From Cycas panzhihuaensis (lineage: Eukaryota > Cycadophyta), in assembly GCA_023213395.1 (NCBI GenBank), contig CM041465.1, positions 130,455,741-130,519,740 of the forward strand: a DNA stretch of 64,000 nucleotides, read 5' to 3'. Below the pieces are notes generated by a model. The model ran no database searches. It saw only the letters and a program-made list of their open reading frames with translations, and had not been told where the DNA came from. The position numbers and the translations under genes are program-made. This document shows positions 34,347 to 45,340 of this stretch, one piece after another; the stretch's first letter is position 1, and each line of letters opens with the position of its first letter.

Positions 34347-35044
34347 GGAAAAACTTGGACAGAGGCAAGAGATCTAGGTTTAAAGGACTGTACGGAGTGT
34401 TATACGGATTTTCGTCCGTAGTTCAAGTTGTACGGATGGTCACAAAAGTGGTCTCAAATGAAAGATCTTGCAAATGGGTATCCCAATCTAATATTAGTTT
34501 CTCAATCCGCCTTCAAATCTGAGAGAAACGACTCGATAAAGGTTCAAAACCGTGCCTAAGGGTTTTGAGAAATTTGTAAAAAACTTTGAAAAAACTGAGA
34601 TAAATTCTTATAAAAAATCACTTGATGTCTTTGTCTATTGATGAGAAAGGCTTTAGATACTTTGTACCAGGGATTTAGACCAGATTTTTGAAGAAATTTC
34701 CTGAGAGAAGGCTCCAAACTCGTGCGCCCTTAAATCATACTGGAACCGGGTCAAAATGGCTTCAAATGAAATCGAAGCAGAAGAAAAAAGTGTAGAGGAG
34801 GCCCCGATCTACAATCTGGGTGAGTTTCGTCAGATTCTGACAACTTTGTTTTTTACCGTCTGCACATGTCCATACTGCCGTACAAGTTCGTACGATTCTG
34901 CTTCAAATTCATCTGGACAAGTTTGTCTTCAAGTAACAGGGTCCTTTGACAATAATTTATCTCCAGTCTTCCTCTTCTCCTTTTAATGAAGCTCTGATTT
35001 ACTTTTTCACAGGCAGGAGGACCTAAGAGCCTACTCTGATACCA
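34347..35044 (-). other. C6 5' leader with CCGTAC/GTACGG motifs
   Basis: Contains GTACGG at about 34389 and 34431, ATACGG between them, and CCGTAC/CGTACG near 34876-34890. This is the same motif class as in the C1, C4, C8 and C9 leaders, here read in both orientations. Confidence 0.65.
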
Positions 35045-35245
35045 TGTAACAAATCTCCAATGAAGAAGGAATTCACTATATTTCTTTATTGATGATCCAT
35101 TGCATATATATACAAGTACAAGGTAGGTACAAATGGCAACCACTCAACAGAATGGTGCCACTTGTCAATTTGAGAGAGAAAGGGGAAGAGGTACATGACT
35201 CTTACATTATGTATTATAGTCTAAGGTAAAACATTACCTTTTACA
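35045..35245 (-). repeat. C6 5' LTR
   Basis: 201 bp; the complement of the Met-tRNA primer-binding site (CTGATACCA) ends at 35044. Confidence 0.92.
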
Positions 35246-35430
35246 TGAAAGAAACCATTTTTCTTCATTGATTAAAGGAGAAGAGAACCTATCATATATA
35301 TACATCATGATTACAATACAGGGCCCATGCATGTCGGCCACTTGTCAACATAAAATAAAAGAGGGGTTTATGACACATGACCCTTTACAATAACATAAGA
35401 GCTTCTAGAGATAAAACATTAACTTTAACA
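35246..35430 (-). repeat. C5 5' LTR, remainder
   Basis: AAGAAACC, then CATGCATGTCGGC and the end TAACTTTAACA, match 53213-53421. From 35431 the sequence becomes C7 gag on the minus strand, so this is the right-hand outer end of C5. Confidence 0.85.
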
Positions 35431-35946
35431 GTTTTTGTTGCTTTTGAGATGGTAAGTTGAGTTACCAAATTGTCAAATGATCTAGGAAGTTTGTTTAAAG
35501 TGAGCCAAACTAGTTCCTTATTCCCAATCATTTATTTGGTAGCTCCAAGTTGTTCTATGTTTTTTTTTCTTTGTTAAAAGCTTTGTCATTGTTTCAACTT
35601 CTTTTAGCTTCATGCTATAGAGGACTTCCTTGATGTGTATGATCATGGCCATGTTTTTTAGTTCCAAGATGGATTGGAGGATGGCCCAAGCTTCATTTGA
35701 TGTCATTATTTTTGAGATGTGTGGAAGGATGTGCTTTTTGACTGAGAGTGTGATTGCAATAACTGTTATTTTGTCCTTCTCTTGGAAAACTTTAAGCTCA
35801 TCAAGGTTATATGGGGTTGTCTTTGTTCCATCTACTATATTCCATGCACCTTTTGTGATCAAGATATTTCTCATCTTAATCTTCCATATGATATAGTTTT
35901 GGCCATTGAGCTTGTTTGGGTCAGGTAATGAGCAAATGACAACCAT
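35431..35946 (-). pseudogene. C7 gag, N-terminal part (separated from the rest)
   Basis: ATG at 35946: LPDPNKLNGQNYIIWKIKMR, KGAWNIVDGTKTTPYNLDEL, EKDKITVIAITLSVKKHI and EAWAILQSILELKN are clear copia gag. After a shift near 35520, IGNKELVWLTLNKLPRSFDN continues to 35431. The next part of gag (ELSALMLH, then ELRNKKYDEEIEFEVALS) lies at 53000-53177, on the far side of C5's other LTR. C5 therefore once sat inside this gag. Confidence 0.82.
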
Positions 35947-36369
35947 TTAAAAAGCAAAGAATACTCGAAAAACTAGAAAATTTCTCACCACTCGAGTACA
36001 CAAGAAAAAGAATGACTCTTTGAAGGTCAACAAGTGGGCCCTTCCCTCACCATTGCCAAGATGTGAACTCTTTTATTGAAGAGATGGAAACTAGAAAAAT
36101 ATTCTAAGGAAACAATTTTCCAAGGTAATCCTCTTCTTTTTGTTTTTCTTTCTTTAAATTCAATACCCAAAAAAATCATTATGCCTGAGTAGGGCAAATC
36201 GAAGTATGTTGGTAGCTTCCAAACCTTTTAGTTTGTCTTTGATTTGATAGGAGTTGTGTGTAACACTTAGCAAGGAGGTGATTGCATGTTCTTTTGTGTT
36301 CCTATGAGGACAACTAGAAGAGCTACCTCAGAAATGTATAGACAGGAGAGAGTGGAGACATTGCTTGCC
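35947..36369 (-). other. C7 leader, first part
   Basis: Non-coding on the minus strand, immediately upstream of the gag ATG. It ends at the left TTGCC target copy (36365-36369) of C8 and continues at 41591. Confidence 0.6.
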
Positions 36370-36586
36370 TGTTAAAATGTAATGTTTTATCTAGACAAAG
36401 AGGGGTCATGTTGACTCACCCCTTAAATGTAACTCTAAATAGGAATTGTGACACTTGGCAGCCTCATGCAGGTCAGTTACATTTCTATTTTGTAACGGTC
36501 ATCTTAGTGTTGTATATTTAACAGGAATGAGACTCCATGTAATAACAAGTTCTGATCTTCATTCTGTCTAAGTCAGTTTTCTATCA
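36370..36586 (+). repeat. C8 5' LTR
   Basis: TGTTAAAATGTAATG to TTTTCTATCA, then the primer-binding site. Confidence 0.94.
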
Positions 36587-37258
36587 TGGTATCAGAGCAG
36601 GTCATCCTGCCTGCTTGAGGGAGGGTCCTTTGTGTGTAATAGAGTCTGTTCTGAGAGAGACCAGGAAGCCTGCAACATAGAAGACAAATTGAGAGTGAGG
36701 TGAAGGATCCAACACGTCAAAGAAGTAGACTTGAAGACAACAGGAAGTACCGTACGGTCACTGTACGGACCAAAACATTCAAACATCTTAGATCGAGCTG
36801 AAATTTGGCCAGCAAGTAGATCTTGACCTCCTCTTCAACTTTCCTTCAAGATCGAAGTCATTTGAAGAAGTTTTGACAGAGTTTTTGCCCCTTTATCAAC
36901 TGCGCGGGTTTGGAGGTACTTTAGCAAATTTCTTCCAAATTTTTCAAAACTCTTGAATCAAATCTGTTGTAAACTCAGTGTCTGGGTACTGCAAAAGTTT
37001 TGTGACAGACTTTGAGGAATTCTATGAAGTATTTTTCAAATTACAAGCAAAAACATGTTTTGCCCTAACTACGTTTTTTAGTCTTTCGGGCCGATTTTCT
37101 CCTCATCCGTAAACTCTTTTGGAAAACTAATACCAGATCCGGGATCCTCATCTCATAACCTCTCTTTCGAGGTACATATCATACAACTCTGAACAAGTTC
37201 AATTTAAATGCAACTGCACTGCACGGCCTCGCACTGTCTCTCGGTGTCTCTCATCAAA
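36587..37258 (+). other. C8 5' leader
   Basis: Untranslated. It carries a CCGTACGG palindrome followed at 11 bp by GTACGG (about 36748-36771). Confidence 0.75.
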
Positions 37259-38130
37259 ATGGCTTCAGGTCTCTTTTCTCTGCCAAAATCAGAAAAATTG
37301 ACTGATTCAAATTATCATGTTTGGAAAATTAAAGTAGAAACTGTCTTAAAAATAAAAAATGCTTGGAATATTACAATTGGGACTAAGACTTGTCCAAACG
37401 ACTCAAATGCTAAGCTGACCAATTGGGAAGAAAGAAACAATATAGGTGTGCACATTTTGAAAATGTCGATTTCTGACTCAATTCTGATATATGTTGAAAA
37501 GCTGAATTTGTCCTCTGACATTTGGAAATGTCTTGAGAACCTGTATGGACAAAAAAATAAAGCAAGAATAATTGCTCTCAAGGAAGAATTGTATAGACTG
37601 CATATGAAGGAAAATGAAAATGTAACAGATTTTATGCACAAGGTTGTTTCAATACGGAATAATTTGTCAAGTGTAGGAGGTTTGATTTCTAAATAAGAGT
37701 TGGTAGAATTGATAATAGCCAAGCTCCCAAAGTCTTTCAATACAACCATCAACACCATTATAAATACTGAAAAAATAAATAAAATAACTCTTGATGAATT
37801 GACGGGATTACTGTTGAGACAGGAACAAAGGAATAAGAGATATGAAGACTCCTCAGAATTTGAAGATGCCTTTATGTCCAGATTGAACCTGGGCTCACGC
37901 AGCAGAAACCAAACCGGTGGACGAAGCATAACACCTGACTTCAGAGGATGAGGTCGTTGGCAAGACTCTAGGGGACGTGGATGAAGCAGAGACACAAGGA
38001 TTTGTTTCAATTGCGGAAGGACCAGGCACATCTCCAGTGCATGTAGAATCTTTAACATATGTTACCACTGTGCACAAGGTGGACATTGCCCTTACCAGTG
38101 CCCACAGCGAAGAAGTGAAATTCAAAAAGG
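37259..38130 (+). pseudogene. C8 gag (one stop and a late frameshift)
   Basis: ATG at 37259 begins MASGLFSLPKSEKLTDSNYH; an upstream in-frame ATG at 37208 probably lies in the leader. NAWNITIGTKTC, SISDSILIYVEKLNLSSDIW and KARIIALKEELYRLHMKENE follow. A TAA at 37694 stops the frame, which then runs in the same phase to a TGA near 37950. A shift leads to zinc knuckles CFNCGRTRHISSAC and CYHCAQGGHCPYQC (about 38007-38100). Confidence 0.88.
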
Positions 38131-38620
38131 GAAAAGACCTGTTGGTGGCTACAGCAAAGAGAAAGCAGATGAAGATGAAGAAGAGACTGCCTTCATTGTT
38201 GCCTTGGCTTCCAGCCTTAAAGACAATGACACATGGTACGTTGATTCAGGAGCTTCAAGACACATGACTAGCCGTGAAGATTGGTTTGAGACATTGAAAC
38301 CCTATAACCTTGATAGATCAATTGAATTGGGTGATAAATATGCTCTTGATATAAAAGGAATTGGAACCATTGATGTCAACTTGCAAGGAAATGTCAAAAA
38401 AATCGGAAACGTTTTGTTGGTTCCTGATTTAAAACTGAACCTTCTTTCTGTTTCCCAACTTAGTAAAAAGGGATCGAGAACCATCTTTGATGAAGATGGA
38501 TACTGTTGTATTTTGGACATGAAAAAAAATGGTGAAACTGTTGCAAGAGGCATGAGATGTAATGACTTAGACAAACTTCTGTCGAATCCTGTACTTCCCG
38601 ATCTGGAAGAAAAAGCTTGT
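38131..38620 (+). pseudogene. C8 aspartic protease
   Basis: TWYVDSGASRHMTSREDWF with intact DSGAS (about 38241-38255), LGDKYALDIKGIGT and LLSVSQLSKKGSRTIFDEDG, in the open frame 38204-38950. Confidence 0.88.
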
Positions 38621-39470
38621 CCTGTCATCAAGTCCAGTAATAAAATTTGGCATTTGAAGTATGGGCACCTTCCAATTGAGACATTGAAATTGATGAAAAT
38701 TTCTAAAATGGTGAATGGATTACCTTGTATCTCTTCTGATAACTTTGTTTGTAAAAGCTGTCAGTTTGGGAAACAACACCGGCTCCCTTTCAAGGAAAGC
38801 ACCTGGAGAGAAGAATCAAGGTTGGAGCTAATTCATGGAACCTCTGGTCCCATCTCACCACTTACTGTTAATGGATGCAGATATTTTTTGACCTTCATTG
38901 ACAACTTTACTCGAAAGGTATGGGTCTACTTTCTCCACAACAAATCATAAGTTTTTGAAATATTTAAACAGTTCAAAGCAGAAGCAGAAATGGAGGCAGA
39001 AGCAAAAATTAAATGCATTCGATCAGACAGAGGAGGTGAATATATATCAAAAGAGTTCCAGAACTACTGCAGAATTCACGGAATCCACAGACAGGTTACA
39101 ACTCCATACACACCACAATCAAATGGCGTAGCAAAAAGAATAAAACAGAACCTTAATGGAAATGGCAAAAAGCATGGTCTATGAAAAAGGTGTACCAAAA
39201 ACTATCGATGTGTCGTGAGTACAAAGATGTTATCTCATAAATCAGTGTCCAACAAAGGCCTTAAAAAATATCACTCCAGAAGAAGCTTGGGCCAGGCGAA
39301 AACACGATGTAAGTTCACTCAAAGTTTTTGGGAGTCAAGCCTTTGTTCATATACCAGATAAAAAAAGGTCTAAATTAGATGCAAAAATCACATAATGTAT
39401 TATGATAGGATATAGTAAAAATTCAAAGGCCTACAAATGCATAGATCCTAGAACCAACAAAATCTATGTG
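38621..39470 (+). pseudogene. C8 integrase (catalytic residues lost)
   Basis: Zinc domain complete (HLKYGH, CKSCQFGKQH). The TDxCGP motif reads HGTSGP, so the first catalytic Asp is gone. A stop lies at 38948-38950; then RSDRGGEY has the second Asp. SNGVAKRIKQN replaces VAERKNR, so the Glu is lost, and a shift follows. The C-terminal part (VFGSQAFVHIPDKKRSKLD, SKAYKCIDPRTN) resumes in the RT frame. Confidence 0.88.
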
Positions 39471-40620
39471 AGTAGAGATGTAGTTTTTAATGAAGGAGAT
39501 AGTGAACCTGGACAAATCAGAATAGTTGACGAAGGAGAAAAGATTGTCGAACAGGAAATTACAGAGATTGATCAAGAAATTGAGAAAGGACCTGCTTCTG
39601 AGGTAACAACAGAGGAAGTTTCAATTTCTCCTCCTACATCCAGCCAAAATCAAACAGAGGTGATAATAAATCAACCGGCAGATGAAACAGTCAATCTAGA
39701 AGAACTTGGTACTCGAGAGGCCGCACAAAAACAAAAGAAGCTACCCAAATGGTACATTAAAACAATTGAGGAAGGACAAGGTAATATAATGGAACACAGA
39801 ACAAGAAGTCAAAAAGCAAGAGCCTTGTTAACCAAGGTCGAACCTCAGACATTTCAGGAAATCCAAGAAGAACAGGTATGGAAAACAACTATGGATAATG
39901 AAATGGACTCAATCAAAAGAAATCAGACATGGGAATTGGTAGAATTACTAGTCAATAAATCTGCAATCAGTTGTAAATGGGTCTACAAGACTAAGGAAGG
40001 GCTAAACGGTAAAATAGAAAAATATAAAGCTAGATTGGTTGCAAAAGGATACATTCAAACAACTGGAGTAGACTTTGATGAAACTTTCTCTCCTGTTGCC
40101 AAAATGAATACAGTAAGAACAGTGATTACTCGTCGCAACTCAAACCGGAAAATCTTTCAACTAGATGTAAAGAGTGCCTTTTTGAATGGAGAACTGGAAG
40201 AAGAGGTCTACATGAAACAGCCTGAGGGATATGTTAAAGAAGGACAAGAGAATCTAGTGTGCAAACTAAAAAAGGCACTATATGGGCTGAAACAAGCTCC
40301 TCGAGCCTGGTACGCCAAACTGGATCATTTTCTGGAAGAAAACAACTTTGAACGTTGTGATTCAGACCCCAGTCTGCACATAAGGAAAAGGGAGGGCAAA
40401 GTCATAATAATTGTTGTTTATGTTGATGATATGCTAGTCACTGGTAGTGATAACGAAGGCTCTGAAGACATAAAAGAACAACTTCAACAAAAGTTTGAGA
40501 TGACAGACCTAGGTCTTTTGAATTACTACCTGGGTCAGGAGATAGGACAACAAGAGAATTATATAACTCTGTCCCAAAGTAAATACATCAAAAGTCTACT
40601 TATCAGATTCCAAATGGAAA
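39471..40620 (+). pseudogene. C8 reverse transcriptase (longest open frame)
   Basis: Part of a 467-codon frame (39402-40805). It runs from an acidic linker through [40 protein letters not shown] and FSPVAKMNTVRT, then [39 protein letters not shown] and YVDDM (40419-40433). TITRRNSN replaces the usual ALAA..NW before the catalytic LDVKSAF, a local scramble. All RT catalytic Asp are present. Confidence 0.92.
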
Positions 40621-41369
40621 ACTGCAATCCCTGCACCACACCCATGGAAACAAATTGTGAATTGATAGCAGATGAAATGGAAGAAGGAGCAAATATCACT
40701 CTATACAGACAAATGATTGGAAGTCTGATCTACCTTACGGCAACCGGGCCTGACATATCTTACTCAGTTGGACTTGTGTCCAGATATCTGCAGAATCCAA
40801 AATGAAGACACTGGAAGGCCATAAAAAGGATTTCGAGATATCTTAAGGGTACCATAAATCTGAAATTGGTGTATCCAAAAGGAGGTTCAGCAAAATTGTC
40901 GGGATACTGCAACTCCGACTGGGTAGGAGAAAGGGAGCAAAAAAGGTCCACTAGTGGATATTGTCTCTTTCTAGGTTCTTCAGCAATATCATAGTGTAGC
41001 AAGAAGCAAGCCATTGTTGCTTTATCTTCCACTGAAGCAGAATACAAAGCGGCCACTACAGCAACATGCGAAGGTGTCTGGCTAAGACAACTTCTGTTTG
41101 ATTTAGAACAACAACAAAAAGAAGCAACTCCTCTCAAATGTGATAATCAGAGCACCATCAAACTGGCCAAAAATCCAATCCTTCATGCAAGAACCAAGCA
41201 TATAAAAGTTCATCATCATTTCATAAGGGAAAAAGTCCACAACAAGGAAATTGACCTAGAATGTTGTCCGTCTTCAAAACAAGTTGCAGATCTTCTAACA
41301 AAATCTCTTGGAAAAGAAAGATTTCAATATGTAAGAAACAAACTAGGGTTACTTGAGATAAAACATTAA
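40621..41369 (+). pseudogene. C8 RNase H (broken)
   Basis: Starts in the RT frame (MIGSLIYLTATGPDISYSVG) up to a TGA at 40803. It continues in phase with GYCNSDWVGE, where the first catalytic Asp of CDSDW is Asn. Another stop occurs at ISW (about 40991). It ends with HHHFIREKVHNKEIDLECCP and LLEIKH and stop at 41369. Confidence 0.88.
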
Positions 41370-41376
41370 CAAAGGG

Positions 41377-41590
41377 TGTTAAAATGTAATGTTTTATCTA
41401 GACAAAGAGGGGTCATGTTGACTCACCCCTTAAATGTAACTCTAAATAGGAATTGTGACACGCAGCTTCATGTAGGTCAGTTACATTTCTATTTTGTAAC
41501 GGTCATCTCAATGTTGTATATTTAAGAGGAATGAGACTCCATATAATAACAAGTTCTGATCTTCATTCTGTCTAAGTCTGTTTTCTATCA
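41377..41590 (+). repeat. C8 3' LTR
   Basis: 214 bp; differs from the 5' copy by a short deletion near GACACGCAG and a few substitutions. Followed by TTGCC. Confidence 0.93.
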
Positions 41591-42369
41591 TTGCCTCCGT
41601 TTGAACTTTCAAAGAAACTTAAGCATGTGTCCACAACTTTTATGAGATAGACACCTCTAGAATTGTCATGATCTGCTAGCTTATGTTTGGATTCTAATCT
41701 CAAAATTTGTTGTGAGGGAGAAAGCATACATCCATAACTTTCATGAGACGAACACCTCCAAAACTGTTGTGATCTTCTAGTTTATGTTTAGAATTCAATT
41801 TTAGAATCTGTTGTGAGGGAGACAAACCCTAGAACTTAGAATACCATAGCTTTTTTATTTCTCTAGCCAAAGAAGACAGCTAGGTCAAAGTTTTTTCTCT
41901 TGAAAAATCATCACTTTCCCATGATGGAACCCACATGGAGAAAAGAAACTGATTACCACTTTCTCAAAATGTAGAGACCACATGGAGAATGTCCACAAAG
42001 TGCTACTTTAGATGATATTAATTCATCTCAACAAGAAGATAATGAAGATGACATCTCAAACTGAGTTGTCCGCTTTCTCGAGATGAAGAGACTATGTGGA
42101 GCATGTCCACTGATCACTGCGTTAGATGATTGCAATTCATCTTGGTAGGAAGACGTTAGAGAAGATGGCATCTCAAACAAAGGCATCTTAGGAACAATGT
42201 CCTAGTAGCACAAAATGCCAAGGACAAGAAAAAAACCAACTATCACTTGTCAATAACAAATGCCCAACTTTGCGTTGAGAATTTGCATATGTGAGCCAAA
42301 CAGCTTGAAGCTTCTATACTTAGTCCCTTCAAGAAAACAAAAACATTGACAACCTTAGCATCAATGCCA
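41591..42369 (-). other. C7 leader, second part, with primer-binding site
   Basis: Non-coding. Two imperfect direct copies of about 110 bp (CATGAGATAGACACCTC/CATGAGACGAACACCTC, near 41640 and 41745) and a second pair (AGAGACCACATGGAGAATG/AGAGACTATGTGGAGCATG, near 41970 and 42080) make it repetitive. The minus-strand end at 42369 reads TGGCATTGATGC, a mutated Met-tRNA primer-binding site abutting the LTR. Confidence 0.65.
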
Positions 42370-42623
42370 TGTAAAACTTCATAAGCTCACACATCAACAA
42401 TGAATGAAATAATTCTTTGTGTCATATTATACCAAGTAGGGCTTACACATATACATCAAATTTTGGCATGCAAGAGTGATATTTGTTCATCATGCAGGAC
42501 TTACTAAGAATGTTATTTTAAGATCACAATGATGAATTGAAGAATGACTTAAGTGCATAACAGAATGATGACTAGCACAAAAATAGAAGGAAGTGCATAA
42601 ATAGAATGATCATTATTCCAACA
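42370..42623 (-). repeat. C7-family LTR shared by two tandem C7 elements
   Basis: Matches 49544-49798 along its length, roughly 85% by eye. To its left is a leader and primer-binding site (5' LTR role). To its right is a purine tract complement (CCCTCTCAT) and RNase H (3' LTR role). A single LTR serving both sides indicates two C7 copies in tandem. Confidence 0.82.
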
Positions 42624-43490
42624 CCCTCTCATAATGTTTATTCTATTTGACTTTTACCTTGATTTGTTCTCTGAAGAATTGGAATTTATCTTTGTTAAGA
42701 GGGTTTGGTAAAGATGTTTGCATGTTGTTCTTCACTGGGACAATAGACCAACTCTATTCATTCTTCTAATCTTCTCCTTGATGAAGTGATGATGAACCTT
42801 GTCATGTTTAGTTTGAGCATGGAAGATGGGGTTCTTTGCTAGTTTGATTACACTTTGATTTTTGCAGTTGATCATTATGGGATGATGTTGAGTTTGTCTT
42901 AGATCTTCTTGAATTCTTCTTAACCAGATTGATTTGTAGGTGGCTCCTACAATTGCCTTATATTCTAGTTAAGTTGAAGATAGTGCAACTGAAGGTTGTT
43001 TCCTACTGCTTTAGTAGACTATCCTTGATCCAAGATTGAAACAATAGCCAGATGTTGATTTCTTTTCATCGCATTCCCAAGCCCAATCTAAATCGCTAAA
43101 GCTAACAAGCCTAAAGTCTTGATTTTTGATACATTCACGTCCAAAGTCCAAGGTTCTTTATATGTATCTCAAAATTATTTTGCAACTTTCCAGTGAGATT
43201 CCTATGGAGCATGCATAAATCTAGACACAATTTCTACAACATACATAATATCAGGATGAGTGTAAGTGATATATCAAACTTCCTACTAGTTTTTTGTATA
43301 ATGTTTCATCAACAATAGAACCTTGGTCTTCTATTTTTAGCTTGCACTCGATAGGACTAGAGGCTAGCTTGTAGTCAACCATTTTGAACTTGAGTAATAC
43401 TTCTTTGGCATACTTAGTCTGAGCTTGAAATATTCCTCTTTCTTCTTGGGTTTGTTCAATTCCCAAATAGTAGTTGAGTAGCCGCATGTC
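42624..43490 (-). pseudogene. Second C7 copy: RNase H and RT end (truncated)
   Basis: On the minus strand the frame 43523-43251 gives MRLLNYYLGIEQTQEERGIF, AKEVLLKFKMVDYKLASSPI and TLYKKLVGSLIY, the end of RT and start of RNase H. The remainder down to 42630 shows decayed RNase H words (for example near 42990 and 42760). It breaks off near 43490 upstream of the YVDD region. Confidence 0.78.
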
Positions 43491-43613
43491 TATTTGAAAG
43501 ACAAATGAAAATGACACAAGCACCAGAATCTATTGAGGAACTAGATAGGACATCATAACATGAAGGACTAAAGTCTTGATTAATGAAAACATGGAGTACA
43601 ACACATGAGGATA
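43491..43613. other. Unrecognised 123-bp segment left of C9
   Basis: I cannot assign this to C7 or any other element here. It ends GGATA (43609-43613), the left flank of the C9 5' LTR, which does not match C9's right flank GGGTC. Confidence 0.5.
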
Positions 43614-43853
43614 TTTTAGAACATAATGTTTTATCTTACTAGGGAAAGGGGGTAATGTTGCACCACCCCTCACAATGTAACTCTCACATCATATTCTGAC
43701 ACTTGTCATGTAGAGAAGGGTCTGTTACATTTCTCTTTGTAACAGTCAAAAATCAGTTATGTATTTATAGAGACATTGTCTCCAAGCTAATACAAGTGAT
43801 TCTTCATATCTTTCATCTAAATTCTTATTCTATCCAAGTTGTTCTGTTTAACA
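43614..43853 (+). repeat. C9 5' LTR
   Basis: Complete except for the TG-to-TT change at its start. It carries TATTTATAGAG at about 43762-43772, a TATA-like run also present in C1. Confidence 0.9.
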
Positions 43854-44474
43854 TGGTATCGTGAGCAGTTATGCCTCGATAAATTAGAGAGAGAGTCCAA
43901 AAGTCTATAAGACTTAATTCCATCTAAGAGAAGATCTAAAACCTCATCAGGCAAGTTGATCTGTTGAGGATTCATCTGCACAGAATGATGCACGGATCTG
44001 TACGGACGAAATTTTTGAAGTTGTTAGAATCTCACAAAATTTGGTGAGCAAGGAGATCTCGACCTGGCCGTCACTTCTCTCAACTAACGTGAAGTGATCC
44101 GAGCACATCTGAAGGGGGTTTCAACCTATTTTCTGTCTGCACGGGTTTGGAGCTTCTCAGAGAAAAACTTAGTCATTTCTCCATCTCTTAGTGAGTAAAA
44201 TCTATTCGAAAATCTTCTTCATAGTAATTAAAACCTTTTGTGTTCATTTTCGAAGAGATTTGAAGATTTTTTGCTCAAAAACCTAGGCGCCTCTCTCTGG
44301 CTTTCAACCCATTTTTCAGATTTTCTGAAGACTATTTTTGAAAAATAATTTTAGATGCAGAATCCTCATTGGATTATCTTCATTTTGAGACCATTCTGGA
44401 TTTTATCCGTACAGTTAGGGTTTTGTATGGAAATCCGAACAATTGTACGGACAATCAGTATACAGAAAAGAAAA
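43854..44474 (+). other. C9 5' leader
   Basis: Untranslated; contains GCACGGATCTGTACGGACG near 43991-44010 and CCGTACAG/GTACGGAC near 44409-44453. Confidence 0.75.
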
Positions 44475-45340
44475 ATGGCTTCTCCTTTGTTGGGACTTTC
44501 AAACCAAGATAAACTCACCAAGCTAAACTATCATATTTGGAAAATTAAGGTGGAAACCTTACTAAGAGCCAGAAATGCTTGGGATATTGCCTTAGGCACG
44601 GAGAAAAAGCATGTTGGTGCTAGTACCAATCTAAAAGATTGGCTCAAAAGGGCTAATTCCGGTGTAATCATTCTGAAACTCTACATTTCAGACCCTCTCT
44701 TAGTCTATGTAGAAAAGCTGAATTCTACATCTGTCATCTGGAAATTTTTTGAAATTTTGTTTGGCCAAAAGAACAAAGCCAGGATAATAGCATTAAAAGA
44801 ACACCTGTATAAACTTCACATGAAGGAAAGTGACACCGTGACAGAATTCATGCACAAAGTTATCATTCTTAGAAACAATCTTTTGAGTGCAGGAGACAAC
44901 ATCACTAATGAAGAGCTAGTACAAATGGTAGCAAGCAAACTACCAAAGTCCTTTGATGTCACTATAAACTCCATAACAAATAATGGCCAAATTGATAAAA
45001 TGACACTTGATGAGTTAACAGGTCTTTTACTAAGACCAGAACAAAGAAATAAGTGTTATGAAGAAACGTCAGAAGTAGAAGAAGCCTTTGCATCCAGATT
45101 AAATCTAGGAGCCCATGGAAGAGGACACATTGCTCGAGGAAGAGGACGCGCTACAGAAACAAGAGCTCCAACTCGAGGACAATGGCAAGATAATAGAGGA
45201 TGAGGAAGCACAAGTCCCAAAATCTGCTTCAATTGCGGCAAGCCTGGTCACTTTGCCAGTTCATGTAGAGCCTTTGACGTTTGCTATCACTGGCGATCAG
45301 ACTGGGTATTATCCTTACCAATGCCCACAAAGGAGAGCTA
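44475..45340 (+). pseudogene. C9 gag (open for 243 codons)
   Basis: ATG at 44475 starts MASPLLGLSNQDKLTKLNYH; the frame's first ATG at 44355 lies in the leader. It then reads IWKIKVETLLRARNAW, LYISDPLLVYVEKLNSTSVI and LLSAGDNITNEELVQMVASK to a TGA at 45201. After a shift, the first zinc knuckle CFNCGKPGHFASSC is intact. The second is destroyed by a small insertion and shift (CYHW..., near 45281-45320). Confidence 0.9.

Larger units (their letters stand above)
30011..35245 (-). mobile_element. C6: Ty1/copia element in the C5 5' LTR
   Basis: LTRs of 201 bp at 30011-30211 (3') and 35045-35245 (5') differ at about 6 positions. Flanks TGAGA (30006-30010) and TGAAA (35246-35250) are a target duplication with one change; the uninterrupted copy of this LTR at 53213 also has TGAAA. 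The primer-binding site TGGTATCAGAGTAGG lies left of 35045 (minus strand). It is the same family as C2, with full gag-to-RNaseH order and scattered stops. Confidence 0.94.
36370..41590 (+). mobile_element. C8: Ty1/copia element in the C7 leader
   Basis: LTRs at 36370-36586 (217 bp) and 41377-41590 (214 bp) with a perfect target duplication TTGCC (36365-36369 and 41591-41595). Primer-binding site TGGTATCAGAGCAGG at 36587; the tract before the 3' LTR is AACAAAGGG. It has the longest surviving pol frame in the window (39402-40805), but a stop in gag and lost integrase residues make it defective. Confidence 0.95.

Noticed and set aside
37315-38058. 247-codon minus-strand ORF
   Set aside because: It is the antisense shadow of C8 gag, which has clear domains on the + strand.
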